NCBI GenBank assembly: GCA_021613375.1
Contig: CM038711.1
Coordinates: 20,855,694 to 20,919,693 of the forward strand
Source of the DNA: Megaleporinus macrocephalus
Taxonomy: Eukaryota > Chordata > Actinopteri > Characiformes > Anostomidae
Length of the DNA: 64,000 nt
Direction of reading: 5' to 3'
A program made the translations under genes and the position numbers. Position 1 is the stretch's first letter. Each line of letters begins with the position of its first letter. This document shows, in pieces, positions 54,701-57,966 of the stretch. Under the pieces are notes generated by a model. That model searched no databases. It was not told the origin of the DNA and saw only the letters and a program-made list of their open reading frames with translations.

Positions 54701-56323
54701 ATTAAATATATGCACACGCACTTGAGATACATGCACAAATGACTGTACAGAATATTATGTCACCTTGTCATTATTGCGCAGTACCAGTGGCACCTTGTAC
54801 GTCTCAGAGGGCACGTAGTTCTGGAACACAATGTTGGACGGATAAGGCTGGAAAAAAGGCCGGTCCACATCCAGGGCTGAAAACTGGGAAAATAAAGGAA
54901 AGCAAGTGTACCCCTTAGCATTGGACAGTGAACATAAGGGAGATTTCTCTATAAGACCTCCAATTTCCTTCGGCTTTTGTTTGTGGCTACAAAGCGTCTG
55001 ACTTATTTCACATCAAAAGGATTTGACGCCGTCCAAGTATCTGTTTTGCTGAAGGCACTTCAAAATTCCAAAACAGAAAAACAAAAGAGAACATTGGGCG
55101 GGGACAGAAAAGCTGAAAAACAGAGGGGGGAGACGTAGAGTTGGCGTGTGACAATAGAAGAAGGAGGAAATGCAGGATAGACAGAGAAAAAGGGTGATGA
55201 GAAAAAAATTATGAGAAAGGGAGAGAGCATGGATAGAGAGAGAGAGAGAGAGAGAAACCAGATGCAATGCACCCAGGGGGTATGATGGGAAAAGTGCACC
55301 TACTGTACTCTCAGATTCGTAAATGAGGTGTCTCCTGTATAATTACCACAGTCACACATTCAGTTTATTTCCCATTCAAAAAGTCCCAAGCACAGGAAGC
55401 AGGAGTTTAAAATAAAGCTGCCCTATTTTCAAAAATAATTCAAGAAAGTCTCTTTTGTATGTATGTATATACAGCACAGCATATACATTTACAGGTGCAT
55501 CAAAACCAGAACAACCAGACTGAGAAATAGTTTCTTTCCTAGGGCCATAACCAACCTAAACTCTCGTATGCACTGATCCCACTCGTGCTCTTCACCAATA
55601 ATATAAATAATAATGTGCAATATATTTATACCACTACTGTCCTGCTGCCACTGTTTTGGACTCTCGTCCACTGTGCTATATCTGTTTCATCAATGTGCAA
55701 TATTCCTATTCATATCCTCATACTTGAACATCAAATAAACATATGTACAGTACATACATATACAGGACACACTCTCACACTATATTCTAACTGCATACTA
55801 GTCATACAAGTACTTTTAAATAGAGTCAACAATTGTAGTTTTTGTTCAACTAAACATGGTCTACCATCGGTCTATCGGATGAAACATCAACCTGCACTTA
55901 CTATACTTTAAGGTCAGCAGCAAAAATGATTTTAACTTCAAATAGAAATAAATAATGGAAGGGGGAATCTGATTAATTTTTAATAACTGCCAGTTTTGTG
56001 TGTGGTCCAAACATACAGTCTTTTCCATAATTCAAAGACATCAGAAAAATGCAAACCACTGCACTATTTCAAAGAATTAAGTTCATGAGGGTCTGTTTTG
56101 TGTTTAAACGAGCAGATGGAAGTGAGCTGCATCAATTTCATTCATGTAAATGCCAAAAAAAGATCCGCAGTTTTACAGTGTAGGTGGACGACAGGGCTGA
56201 GAAAGACTGTATTAGTCTATGATCCGGGTCGGGGAAAGGGAGTACAGTGCATGTCTAATTATTTGTTTTAGAAGAACTCACCATTTTGGCTCTCTCTTCC
56301 CGTTTCAGTCTAGGATTTAGCAT
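2192..56323 (-). CDS. hydin: hydin, 5' third of the gene (20 exons seen, partial)
   Basis: HYDIN is a giant structural protein of the axonemal central pair (C2 projection), needed for normal beating of motile cilia. The exons, spliced from high to low coordinate, give a chain of ASH/MSP-like beta domains in the order known for vertebrate HYDIN. Landmarks include FQPYPSNIVFQNY, IPRLVKVV, REKFEVPIRA, EKTYITMANQRT, LRIPGDGMG, VTLCSNTVQQY, DRPFAPSLDLGAHF, WIRFDPSYRSDL and TMTNCSPLPVSYRW. About 1,000 residues are represented, so the gene continues past base 1. Sixteen of the exons read cleanly. Exons at 32.1, 21.3, 20.9 and 8.8 kb carry frame or deletion lesions, and three expected pieces were not found. 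The family assignment is certain. Whether this copy is functional is not. Introns range from 85 bp to about 9.4 kb. Confidence 0.95.
2960..3280 (+). mobile_element. Tc1/mariner-like transposase fragment
   Basis: The plus-strand translation contains FWESVLLKDETKVELL. This matches the conserved Tc1 segment around the second catalytic aspartate (usual form: lWtDETKveLF). Upstream residues look like the degenerate helix-turn-helix half of the same transposase. The reading frame is interrupted by a solo LTR at 3282, and related non-coding sequence resumes at about 3638-3850. The element is dead: no intact transposase and no clear inverted repeats could be defined. Confidence 0.6.
3282..3632 (+). 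mobile_element. Solo LTR with 5-bp target-site duplication
   Basis: 351-bp unit that starts TGTCACGCCC and ends CACACCGTTACA. It is flanked on both sides by the direct repeat TCCTG (3277-3281 and 3633-3637). TG...CA ends plus a 5-bp duplication is the signature of an LTR retroelement. A TATA-like stretch (gttatataaacc) and an attaaacc poly(A)-like region lie inside. No internal coding region remains, so this is a solo LTR left by recombination. A related copy sits at 18306-18706. Strand is inferred from the promoter-like and poly(A)-like order. Confidence 0.75.
3417..3433 (+). repeat. ATGTC short tandem repeat inside the solo LTR
   Basis: Three to four copies of the 5-mer ATGTC (tcatgtcatgtcatgtcatgtcacc) inside the LTR, absent from the related LTR at 18.3 kb. 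Confidence 0.6.
4288..4404 (-). CDS. hydin: hydin coding exon 19
   Basis: 117-nt exon, phase 0 at both ends, acceptor ctccag and donor AAG|gtataa. It encodes 39 residues including LRSVSTLDLSMELTLAEPFG. This aligns in order with the HYDIN segment that follows the 'qlnfyvEK' motif of the previous exon. It forms the middle strands of an ASH-like domain completed by the exon at 2192-2496. The reading frame is intact. Confidence 0.9.
5011..5076. repeat. Compound (TG)n(AG)n microsatellite
   Basis: About 18 TG units run directly into about 15 AG units. The switch is at about 5046. Confidence 0.95.
5466..5880. repeat. Interspersed fish repeat (DNA-transposon-like, non-coding)
   Basis: Starts with tacaaccctgattccaaaaaaactt and repeats the idea 'aaaaaagttgagacaa' at about 5643. 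Fish genomes carry a very abundant family with the core 'acaaccccaattccaaaaaagttgggac', which this resembles. A second degenerate copy lies at about 62368-62660. I recognise the family by its core but do not assign a superfamily. Confidence 0.55.
6706..6749. repeat. (CA)n microsatellite beside a hydin exon
   Basis: About 22 uninterrupted CA units, read as TG on the gene strand. It ends about 40 bp past the donor of the exon at 6789-6932, so length variation would lie just inside the intron. Confidence 0.95.
6789..6932 (-). CDS. hydin: hydin coding exon 18
   Basis: 144-nt exon, phase 0 at both ends. Acceptor gtacag and donor AAA|gtgtgt. It encodes 48 residues: VVRERLVCHAVMGHQ, ITCRFIAPVLDMSSQQLNFY and VEK. 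These match HYDIN directly: the family has 'VKEKLVCHAIIG' and 'TCEFVAPLIQLS' in the same order. The exon is intact. Its 3' neighbour in the mRNA (4288-4404) joins in phase. Confidence 0.93.
6933..8710. other. hydin intron, nothing recognised
   Basis: 1.8 kb AT-rich intron. No exon, transposon coding sequence or RNA gene is visible. The stretch at about 8040-8240 has higher complexity and GC than its surroundings, but no function can be read from it. Confidence 0.5.
8711..8962 (-). pseudogene. hydin: hydin coding exon 17, frameshifted
   Basis: 252-nt exon with normal borders (acceptor tttacag, donor AAA|gtagag). The first half reads YHFRVTNRGSRLHQLYW and EGFPLFRRRG in the frame given by exon 16. 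That frame then hits TGA at 8815-8817. The second half is HYDIN again, but in another frame: SPVFTLSPMRLELAPGQSAN and LLEGSCDTPK. Phase 2 in and phase 0 out need a length of 1 mod 3, and 252 is 0 mod 3. So one base is missing (or two are extra), most likely between about 8817 and 8870. The lesion could be a real mutation or a sequencing indel. Confidence 0.85.
8963..10802. other. hydin intron with a low-complexity tract
   Basis: 1.8 kb. At about 9366-9470 two imperfect copies of a roughly 57-bp unit ('cccagtgc-aca-agag...' with 'cccat/tg' and 'ccctca') stand in tandem, followed by a C/T-rich tract to about 9850. An open frame runs through it on the plus strand (Ser/Thr/Pro-rich), but it lacks similarity I can name, so I do not call a gene. 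Confidence 0.5.
9366..9470. repeat. Two-copy imperfect tandem repeat, about 57 bp
   Basis: Both units begin 'gcccagtgc' / 'acccagtgc', continue with an 'acagagag-' core, then 'ggtccattgatgcc' / 'ggcccatggacacc', and end 'ccctca'. A third weaker start ('acccagtgcc') occurs at about 9573. Confidence 0.5.
10803..11041 (-). CDS. hydin: hydin coding exon 16
   Basis: 239-nt exon, phase 0 in and phase 2 out, acceptor gtgcag and donor CAG|gtacac. It encodes about 79 residues, including WRVEPAEGEVTPNGQLELKL, NDTLPFQDKLQL, GKGTTIVTDRPFAPSLDL and GAHF. This is the most HYDIN-like exon in the window: the family reads 'IEPNEGmVPP' then 'LNDTLtFkD' then 'GTGSTIVSDKPFAPeLNLGAHF'. It completes one ASH domain and starts the next. 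The frame is fully intact. Confidence 0.96.
11042..14873. other. hydin intron, nothing recognised
   Basis: 3.8 kb. A short GT run (about 12218-12230) and several A/T homopolymers are present. I see no transposon coding sequence, exon or RNA gene. Confidence 0.5.
14874..15026 (-). CDS. hydin: hydin coding exon 15
   Basis: 153-nt exon, phase 0 at both ends, acceptor tccgcag and donor ATG|gtgggt. It encodes 51 residues with HFGTIPVLTDVPKMLQLSNQ followed by SPIPACFCAQM. The HYDIN family reads 'vdFGnIyVLkDssriLnLcNQSfIPAfFqAHM' here. A Cys stands in QGPE's preceding position (CVCQGPE) where the family usually has Gly or Glu. It joins in phase to the exon at 10803-11041 (AQRRSQW...). The exon that should precede it, at 15.03-19.26 kb, was not found. 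Confidence 0.92.
15470..16740 (-). mobile_element. Tc1/mariner transposon, nearly full length, decayed
   Basis: 1,271-bp element. The ends are inverted repeats: tagtggcatgcaaa at 15470 and ttggcatgccactg at 16727-16740, each next to a TA (15468-15469 and 16741-16742), which is the Tc1 target site. The interior is an antisense Tc1 transposase. Its minus-strand fragments around 15640-15990 correspond to the C-terminal part that precedes and includes the 'WPSQSPDLNPIENLW' block, here degraded with stops and shifts. Non-autonomous now. Confidence 0.85.
17268..18030. mobile_element. hAT-type element fragment (copy of the 53.2 kb element)
   Basis: Starts aaggctgcagctatcgattattttagtaatcaagtatt and stays similar to the element at 53160-54449 as far as the 'ttattttctctctttttctct' tract. 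It lacks the matching 3' terminus (gaatcgtttcagcccta), and the first bases of the 5' terminus are altered. So this is a 3'-truncated copy. Confidence 0.75.
18306..18706 (+). mobile_element. Probable solo LTR containing a microsatellite
   Basis: Begins TGTCGCGAGTGTC and shares long blocks with the solo LTR at 3282-3632 (for example ttacgtcctgtcatgtccgc, tgctccttgtcaccgccc, cacctgtttttcatt). It appears to be flanked by the 5-bp repeat GCAGC (18301-18305 and 18707-18711). The 3' end is degenerate (no clear CA). About 120 bp of it is an ATGT microsatellite. Confidence 0.6.
18513..18635. repeat. (ATGT)n tetranucleotide microsatellite
   Basis: About 30 uninterrupted ATGT units. It creates long open frames on both strands (MYVC and IHTY repeats) that are not genes. 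Confidence 0.97.
19259..19394 (-). CDS. hydin: hydin coding exon 14
   Basis: 136-nt exon, phase 2 in and phase 0 out, acceptor ctgtag and donor CAG|gtaaat. It completes Arg from exon 13, then encodes CVVPEV, LQFQHCFVGCPYQQSVKL and NDTDLPMCYGLLSQ. HYDIN has 'RCVVPalhL...vdFGHCFLkYPYeKtLqLaNqdDLPGfYevqPQ' at this point. The family's FGHC appears as FQHC. The frame stays open past the donor, but the following residues do not resemble HYDIN, so the gtaaat donor is used. Confidence 0.9.
19480..19580 (-). CDS. hydin: hydin coding exon 13
   Basis: 101-nt exon, phase 0 in and phase 2 out, acceptor gctgcag and donor CAG|gtaagg. It encodes VTLCSNTVQQYNLALLVDV and QGVGEEVLALPITA, almost identical to the HYDIN block 'VTLCSNTVQKYELALVVDVEGIGEEVLALLITAR'. 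An 85-bp intron separates it from exon 14. Intact. Confidence 0.96.
19581..20812. other. hydin intron, nothing recognised
   Basis: 1.2 kb. No transposon coding sequence or exon is recognised. The 19.80-20.25 kb part is more GC-rich than average for the window. Confidence 0.5.
20813..21038 (-). pseudogene. hydin: hydin coding exon 12, frameshifted near its 3' end
   Basis: 226-nt exon, acceptor ctgcag, donor CGG|gtatgg. The 5' part is clean HYDIN: GFPNTMTCHLSNTSLVPMSF then GLRIPGDGMGKEL. The frame then runs into TGA at 20830-20832. In another frame the last 11 codons read SIRALSHIDIR, matching the family's 'GTIRPQGFAAIR' that leads into VTLCSNTV. Phase 1 in and phase 0 out need 2 mod 3, but 226 is 1 mod 3: one base lost or two gained, around 20844-20870. 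A triplicated GAATTCAGA-like 9-mer just upstream suggests slippage-prone sequence. Confidence 0.85.
21185..21252 (-). CDS. hydin: hydin coding exon 11
   Basis: 68-nt exon, phase 2 in and phase 1 out. Acceptor tgtgtggcag follows a pyrimidine-rich tract; donor TTTG|gtaaat. It encodes GCVMGPMFHFSIPELNFGEV and SFG, matching HYDIN 'GCVIGPTFHFNVPALHFGDVSFG'. It joins in phase over a 146-bp intron to exon 12 (GFPNT...). The exon is intact, but the sequence directly upstream is abnormal: see exon 10. Confidence 0.88.
21272..21415 (-). pseudogene. hydin: hydin coding exon 10, 3' part and following intron start lost
   Basis: Acceptor ccctag, phase 0. It encodes VLVSNKGLIDAPYRL, PSTAMGLCFSFNPAVGLV and GACHALEVRFS, in frame with exon 9 (KHSYE). 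HYDIN then has about 27 more residues up to '...VKLTIRG'. Here the coding similarity stops at about 21272, and only 19 bp later the acceptor of exon 11 is reached. No donor and no intron body lie between them. Read through, the frame ends at TAA (21242-21244). The simplest reading is a deletion that removed the end of this exon and most of the next intron. Confidence 0.8.
21416..22475. other. hydin intron, nothing recognised
   Basis: 1.06 kb AT-rich intron without recognisable repeats or exons. Confidence 0.5.
22476..22569 (-). CDS. hydin: hydin coding exon 9
   Basis: 94 nt if the acceptor is gtgtag (phase 2 in), or 90 nt if the CAG four bases further is used. Donor GAG|gtatta, phase 0 out. 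It encodes RGEGLGPKLQFNLDQLDLGN and VFLWSKHSYE. The family has 'iKGEGMGPKIHFNFELLDIGKVFtgSaHcYE'. It begins a new ASH-like domain. It joins exon 10 in phase, but the short piece 'REiRLPLRI' expected before it is missing. Confidence 0.9.
22570..23011. other. hydin intron; short expected coding piece not found
   Basis: 442 bp. HYDIN normally carries about 10 residues ('GREiRLPLRI') between exons 8 and 9. Exon 8 leaves phase 1 and exon 9 enters phase 2 or 0, so a small exon is needed. No sequence encoding such residues with splice borders is visible on the minus strand. Confidence 0.55.
23012..23111 (-). CDS. hydin: hydin coding exon 8
   Basis: 100-nt exon, phase 0 in and phase 1 out, acceptor ttatag and donor ACAG|gtagtg. 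It encodes EGDIWPHQTAKASIIFKHQE and TKLYQRTMYYDIT. The family reads 'EGdVWPNsSAEitVyFnPlEAKLYQqTIYCDILG'. The frame is open. However, conserved Asn, Glu, Pro and Cys are replaced by His, Lys, His and Tyr, more than in most exons here. Confidence 0.9.
26665..26736 (-). repeat. Direct repeat A at the ERV edge (possible LTR remnant)
   Basis: aaacttgtgagagtaaataa... about 88% similar, same orientation, to 31602-31674. The two copies bracket the retroviral coding pieces. Confidence 0.8.
27145..27621 (-). pseudogene. ERV envelope-like fragment
   Basis: About 158 codons, open. It has a dibasic/tetrabasic RRKR cleavage-like motif in the middle, then after about 35 residues a long hydrophobic segment followed by more hydrophobic sequence. 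That is the layout of a retroviral Env surface/transmembrane junction and anchor. Its position, downstream of integrase on the same strand, supports env. It is a fragment without a normal start, so the relation to a named Env family is left open. Confidence 0.6.
28785..29192 (-). pseudogene. ERV integrase C-terminal fragment
   Basis: Contains HDLKPSDWVVVKDFRR and WNKPRWLGPYQILLTK, the SH3-like C-terminal DNA-binding domain of a gammaretrovirus-type integrase. Upstream residues (MFGRPPNT...) match the end of the catalytic core, where 'FGRPP' is usual. The catalytic DDE part is not intact. Confidence 0.85.
29460..29780. other. Non-retroviral stretch inside the ERV
   Basis: Between the integrase and RNase H pieces, about 320 bp shows no retroviral similarity. 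It starts with a self-complementary tagctagctaggttagctagctagc (about 29483-29508). It may be a later small insertion, but no terminal repeats could be fixed. Confidence 0.35.
29789..30013 (-). pseudogene. ERV RNase H fragment
   Basis: Reads DLVLFVDGSAPRNPETGRNQ and VGYAVV, then LSAQAAELEAL. The first Asp of DGS and the Glu of AAELEAL are RNase H catalytic positions typical of MLV-like pol. Only the first half of the domain is present. Confidence 0.88.
30119..30328 (-). pseudogene. ERV reverse-transcriptase tether fragment
   Basis: Contains WRAVAASRDLVGKAPLTLLV and a following HKLLNEQKTSHLS, as in the connection region between the RT thumb and RNase H of MLV-like pol. It is separated from RNase H by about 100 bp of decayed sequence. 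Confidence 0.8.
30598..30942 (-). pseudogene. Unassigned ERV fragment between protease and RT pieces
   Basis: About 114 open codons with CICAGTD, GPWTKRVSGTKMVKWENIEE and several Cys residues. It stands where RT fingers and palm should be but does not look like RT. The Cys-rich, NAT-containing make-up is closer to a surface glycoprotein, which would mean the element is rearranged. I do not assign it. Confidence 0.35.
31113..31370 (-). pseudogene. ERV protease C-terminal fragment
   Basis: Reads CPVNLLGRDLMCLLNLQLTS. The 'LLGRDLL' element is the conserved C-terminal block of retroviral aspartic proteases. The catalytic DTGA region is not seen in this frame. Confidence 0.75.
31370..31602 (-). 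pseudogene. ERV gag C-terminal fragment
   Basis: Open stretch with a charged helical part (ITKLEQYAAHVEKRL) and a basic tail (RRRNKGRGKGKEKF) directly upstream of the protease piece. This layout fits the end of capsid plus a nucleocapsid-like region. No intact CCHC zinc knuckle was found. Confidence 0.5.
31602..31674 (-). repeat. Direct repeat B at the ERV edge (possible LTR remnant)
   Basis: Partner of 26665-26736. It touches the gag fragment with no leader or primer-binding site visible between them. Confidence 0.75.
32069..32244 (-). pseudogene. hydin: hydin coding exon 7, internal deletion with frameshift
   Basis: 176-nt exon, acceptor ctctag, donor CAG|gtgtct. The 5' part in the correct frame reads FRLELQQDEG, LEQFLTECDADPTQRDRL, then runs into TAG at 32127-32129. 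From about 32146 another frame continues with HYDIN-like TFQQRRRQVRQDLLDFSDQ and PIIIEPQ. The family has 'TDPllReHLsvLSRTFanQRRLVqgD'. About five residues are shrunk to four bases, so close to 11 nt appear to be missing. Restoring 11 nt also restores the required exon phase (1 mod 3). The lesion lies at about 32146-32154. Confidence 0.88.
32245..32507. other. hydin intron, 263 bp
   Basis: Short intron without recognisable repeats except a small CA run near 32449. The donor (AG|gttcat) is weak. Confidence 0.7.
32508..32709 (-). CDS. hydin: hydin coding exon 6
   Basis: 202-nt exon, phase 1 in and phase 2 out, acceptor tttcag. It encodes YISLYGASTDVNVRLDKNSV, EKTYITMANQRTVAILNRSD, IVHYQWKSFATEEEEEQHKL. 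The family has 'YvSLYGaaiDmNIRLDKNSL', 'EKTYISLANQRT' and 'FLWKvFATqqEEd'. The donor must be CTGAG|gttcat. This has a non-consensus +3 T and is the weakest donor in the set, but phase and protein alignment require it. Intact. Confidence 0.93.
32710..42146. other. Largest hydin intron (9.4 kb)
   Basis: Mostly unassigned AT-rich sequence, including a G9 run near 33516. The only coding-like remnant is a gene-family fragment at 39904-40371 on the plus strand. No missing hydin exon is expected here: exons 5 and 6 join in phase. Confidence 0.6.
39904..40371 (+). pseudogene. Fragment of a multicopy fish protein family
   Basis: Reads DLAGEAMKIT, then LLMGLIYALNLSYPRQRRHT and FDVFRKLLFELDGLKASQKV. 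Fish genomes contain many copies of uncharacterised proteins with the C-terminal pattern 'MKI... LlGLiYALNLsYPpeLkyTFEv.QkvlmELDg.kls.Kv' (often named SAMD3-like); the match is from memory. A putative exon starts after a strong acceptor (tttttttttag|GATC, about 39922). An 86-bp intron-like gap (gtaggt...ctattag) at about 40014-40099 may separate it from the rest, but the phases do not join cleanly. Probably a dead copy or part of a mobile unit. Confidence 0.5.
42147..42271 (-). CDS. hydin: hydin coding exon 5
   Basis: 125-nt exon, phase 2 in and phase 1 out, acceptor ctcacag and donor ACAG|gtaaag. It encodes PFPVDPPVGTLGVGESMQVT and GDHSQHLLLHYHTG. HYDIN has 'PFsIePaiGTLnVGESMQLeVeFePqsvGDHsGrLivhYDTG' here. 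It joins exon 6 in phase (G|GT...). Exon 4 leaves phase 1 while this exon needs phase 2, so a micro-exon of about 34-37 nt should lie upstream. Confidence 0.93.
42801..42821. repeat. (TA)n microsatellite
   Basis: About 10 TA units followed by gtataataac. Confidence 0.85.
43780..45100 (+). mobile_element. Ty3/gypsy retrotransposon fragment
   Basis: At 44663-44914 the plus strand encodes LPYHPLSQGAIDRYHQTLKF and, downstream, FESVFGYKVSGP. This is the integrase core end of fish gypsy elements ('YHPQSQGALERFHQTLKsML...pxELVFGhxVRGPL'), with the catalytic Glu position occupied by Asp in AIDRYH. At about 44090-44160 a protease-like 'VGNDMVGNQVCVIAVVTFYV' can be read with one shift. The region between (44164-44589) is open and may be the decayed linker. 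RT and RNase H are absent. No LTRs were found. Confidence 0.75.
45135..46639 (-). mobile_element. BEL/Pao retrotransposon gag fragment
   Basis: The minus strand encodes a zinc-knuckle region: CHIYKKPHPLKKCRSFREKT, then CFRCCSSTDHFAKECKVEIK and a third Cys cluster (CKEC). This is the typical end of BEL/Pao Gag. It is followed by a protease-like AQVYAILDEQSNRSL, where family members usually have 'aYAllDdqSd' with the catalytic Asp. The N-terminal coiled-coil part of gag is at 46260-46640 in other frames (AQARATEAAQARAA). Multiple frameshifts. No RT, integrase or LTRs were seen. Confidence 0.8.
47273..47435 (-). CDS. hydin: hydin coding exon 4
   Basis: 163-nt exon, phase 0 in and phase 1 out, acceptor ctgtag, donor AGAG|gtgaga. 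It encodes DYPHRLIFMTEREKFEVPIR, AIGARANLDFPDQVHFPLCP and VKCLSQKTLLVHKR. The family has 'DYaHtLtcvTEREKFvVPIRArGARAiLDFPDkLnFstCPVKyntQKTLLVrN'. It ends the first ASH domain and begins the second. Intact. Confidence 0.95.
47436..48900. other. hydin intron, nothing recognised
   Basis: 1.5 kb with no recognised repeat or exon. Confidence 0.5.
48901..49035 (-). CDS. hydin: hydin coding exon 3
   Basis: 135-nt exon, phase 0 at both ends, acceptor tgcag and donor AAG|gtacac. It encodes IPRLVKVVQEDSLYFKVVSS, then NKVAPGMAHTFTVFFTPQEN and K. HYDIN has 'IPRLVKVVeEsSpYFKviSpkDighKVAPGvpsiFrIlFTPEENK'. It is the middle of the first ASH domain. It joins exons 2 and 4 in phase. Intact. Confidence 0.96.
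51036..51861. mobile_element. Non-autonomous hAT element with perfect 8-bp TSD
   Basis: 826 bp. The termini are inverted repeats: tagagatggaccaatctgcg at the left and cggtcgatctttccatctcta at the right (reverse complement tagagatggaaagatcgaccg). It is flanked by perfect CATAGTTG copies at 51028-51035 and 51862-51869. An 8-bp duplication with short inverted ends defines the hAT superfamily. Subterminal regions are rich in 'gatcggccgat'-like palindromes. No transposase is encoded. Confidence 0.92.
53160..54449. mobile_element. Non-autonomous hAT element with perfect 8-bp TSD
   Basis: 1,290 bp. Left end tagggctgcagctatcgatt; right end gaatcgtttcagcccta (inverted match TAGGGCTG). Flanks are ATGTATAG at 53152-53159 and 54450-54457, a perfect 8-bp duplication. 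Subterminal 'atcgattaatcgattaatcgg' and 'gtaatcgagtcactcgagt' motifs are typical of this common fish family. No transposase open frame. A truncated relative is at 17268-18030. Confidence 0.93.
54764..54883 (-). CDS. hydin: hydin coding exon 2
   Basis: 120-nt exon, phase 0 at both ends, acceptor tcccag and donor AAG|gtgaca. It encodes FSALDVDRPFFQPYPSNIVF, QNYVPSETYKVPLVLRNNDK, matching the HYDIN N-terminus ('lFQPYPseIVFQNYtPcEvYeVPLiLRNNDK'). It starts the first ASH-like domain. Intact. Confidence 0.96.
54884..56281. other. hydin intron 1.4 kb
   Basis: Contains a GA microsatellite at about 55231-55256. Otherwise nothing is recognised. Confidence 0.6.
55231..55256. repeat. (GA)n microsatellite
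   Basis: Run of GA/AG dinucleotides, 'atagagagagagagagagagagaaacc'. Confidence 0.85.
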
Positions 56324-56332
56324 TTTGTTAGT
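56282..56332 (-). CDS. hydin: hydin coding exon 1 with the start codon
   Basis: The ATG lies at 56323 on the minus strand (context aacaaaATGc). It gives MLNPRLKREERAKM and then a consensus donor (ATG|gtgagt), phase 0, which joins exon 2 (FSALDVDRP). The acceptor is probably ataacag ending at 56333, leaving nine untranslated bases before ATG. The start is chosen because it is the only ATG in frame with exon 2 before a splice acceptor and it is followed by a perfect donor. The 14-residue N-terminus is inferred, not proven. Confidence 0.8.
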
Positions 56333-56632
56333 CTGTTATCAAAGTAGCAGAGCAGTGTTAAGTAGAATATGTCTGTGTTTATTATGAAACAAAAAACAGC
56401 GCCATTGGTCGCTCAGCACGCTTTGATAAATGATAAAAAGCTGAGAAATAAAAAAATAGACAGATATCAGACAGGCTGACGTTAGCACTGCTGCTAGTGT
56501 TTGTTTACTCTCTACATGTCAACGTTACATCCTGCCGCTTGACTTATATAGTTTAAACTTCAAGTTTAAGGTTACGTTGTATTTAAAGTAAAAAACGAAA
56601 GACGTAGGGGGTTTAAATATGACTTACTTACG
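56333..56632 (-). other. hydin: Probable 5'UTR intron of hydin
   Basis: 300-bp interval between a perfect minus-strand donor AGCTC|gtaagt (gt at 56631-56630) and the acceptor ataacag at 56333-56335. It suggests a short non-coding first exon just upstream, at about 56633-56680. Confidence 0.5.
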
Positions 56633-56679
56633 AGCTATGACTAAAGTTTCAGTTATTTTCAATATTTAAAAAAACACGC

Positions 56680-56860
56680 ACAGCTTTTTGGTTACCATGA
56701 CGACCAGCAGACACCCCCCCCCCCCCCACCCACTCACAACAAGATGCACACTGATTGGCCCAGATGCTCAGCAGCGCGCTGCTATTGGCCTGCAGCTTTG
56801 AATGACGGCGAAATGGGCGAGGCGCGCTCAGGACCATGTCCCTTCTGTAGCAACGAGACA
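56680..56860 (-). promoter_or_regulatory. hydin: Putative hydin promoter: RFX X-box and CCAAT boxes
   Basis: On the gene strand, GTCGTC-AT-GGTAAC (56704-56691) matches the RFX X-box consensus GTNRCC-N0-3-RGYAAC at 11 of 12 positions. X-boxes drive motile-cilia genes such as this one. Two CCAAT boxes in gene orientation follow upstream (56758-56754 and 56788-56784). The region is the only CpG- and GC-rich island nearby (gcgcgctgc, ggcgaaatgggcgaggcgcgc). No TATA box is evident. A C16 tract (about 56713-56728) sits between the X-box and the CCAAT boxes. Confidence 0.65.
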
Positions 56861-57648
56861 ACAGAAACAGAGATCTGGCGGTGCGATCATGTGAGAAACT
56901 TCAAGCTGTAAACTGTCAGAAAGACATATTTCTGTTCGCTACTTACACATCTGATTTAAGATTCCATCAGAAGTGTATTCAAGAGTTTCTAAAGTTAAAA
57001 GGAATGGCTTCAAAGGGCACCTACTAAACAACACTGGGGCCACCAGCGTGCAGAAAGCTGTGATGCATCGTGCAGGATGATATAGATTTCATAAGCGGTC
57101 GCACGACTTCATATTCTGTAAAGTCAAAAATTCTTGGATGAAAATCAACGTTTACTAATAGCTAGTCATAACGAAGACAGCAAGGGAAGGGAATGCTTTG
57201 CATCAAGTGACTTTATAAACCTGTGATGGAGCCAAACTCCACAGGTCAATAGAGCATGACGTTCCATTTCCATGATGTTCCAGTTGTGGATCGGATTGCT
57301 GGCCTTCAGGAAGCTGGAGATAAGGACTCCAAAATCACTGTGCTTATTTGGTAGCACCTGTTGACATCACCTGTTATATTCTCTGAAGTTTCCTATGTTA
57401 TTACTATCATAATGACAAGGTCAGCGACTAGTCAACATCAAGTCTACACCGTCATCAACAGACTAGTTGGCTAGTCTGTGCAACATCTAGTCTTCATGAC
57501 TGATTAAGATTAACAATATGTTAATTGCTGATTCAGTATATACATATAACTACACCTCTATGATAAAAATACAGGCAACTATAAACCTCTAAAATGTTTA
57601 TGTTTTTAACACCTCCAAATTAAAACATAGAGGGAACTGTTGTTTCTC

Positions 57649-57673
57649 AAACACACACACACACACACACACA
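57649..57673. repeat. (CA)n microsatellite
   Basis: About 12 CA units. Confidence 0.9.
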
Positions 57674-57966
57674 TGATAATATTAATGAGGAAGCTGATTT
57701 GTGAGCTTGGTAGTCATGAAGAGAGACAGCTGGTGGAGAAGTCATGGCAGAATTCATATTTGCCTGGAACCACATTATGGTCAACTGGGAAATCGCAGGG
57801 CACACAGTAGGGTAACCTGTAGGGCACTGCATCTCATTTTCTTCACTGGGATGTTTTTCTCTCAACTGCAAGGGTACTTCATCAGGTTTTGTCACTTGGA
57901 AAGGCATCTATAAGTGTTTTTTTTTGGGATGCAAATGTGTACTGTAGTCTTTAGTGGAAGATATGG

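Larger units (their letters stand above)
49036..54763. other. hydin intron with two hAT elements
   Basis: 5.7 kb. It holds a hAT MITE at 51036-51861 and a hAT-type element at 53160-54449. The rest is AT-rich and unassigned. Confidence 0.65.
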
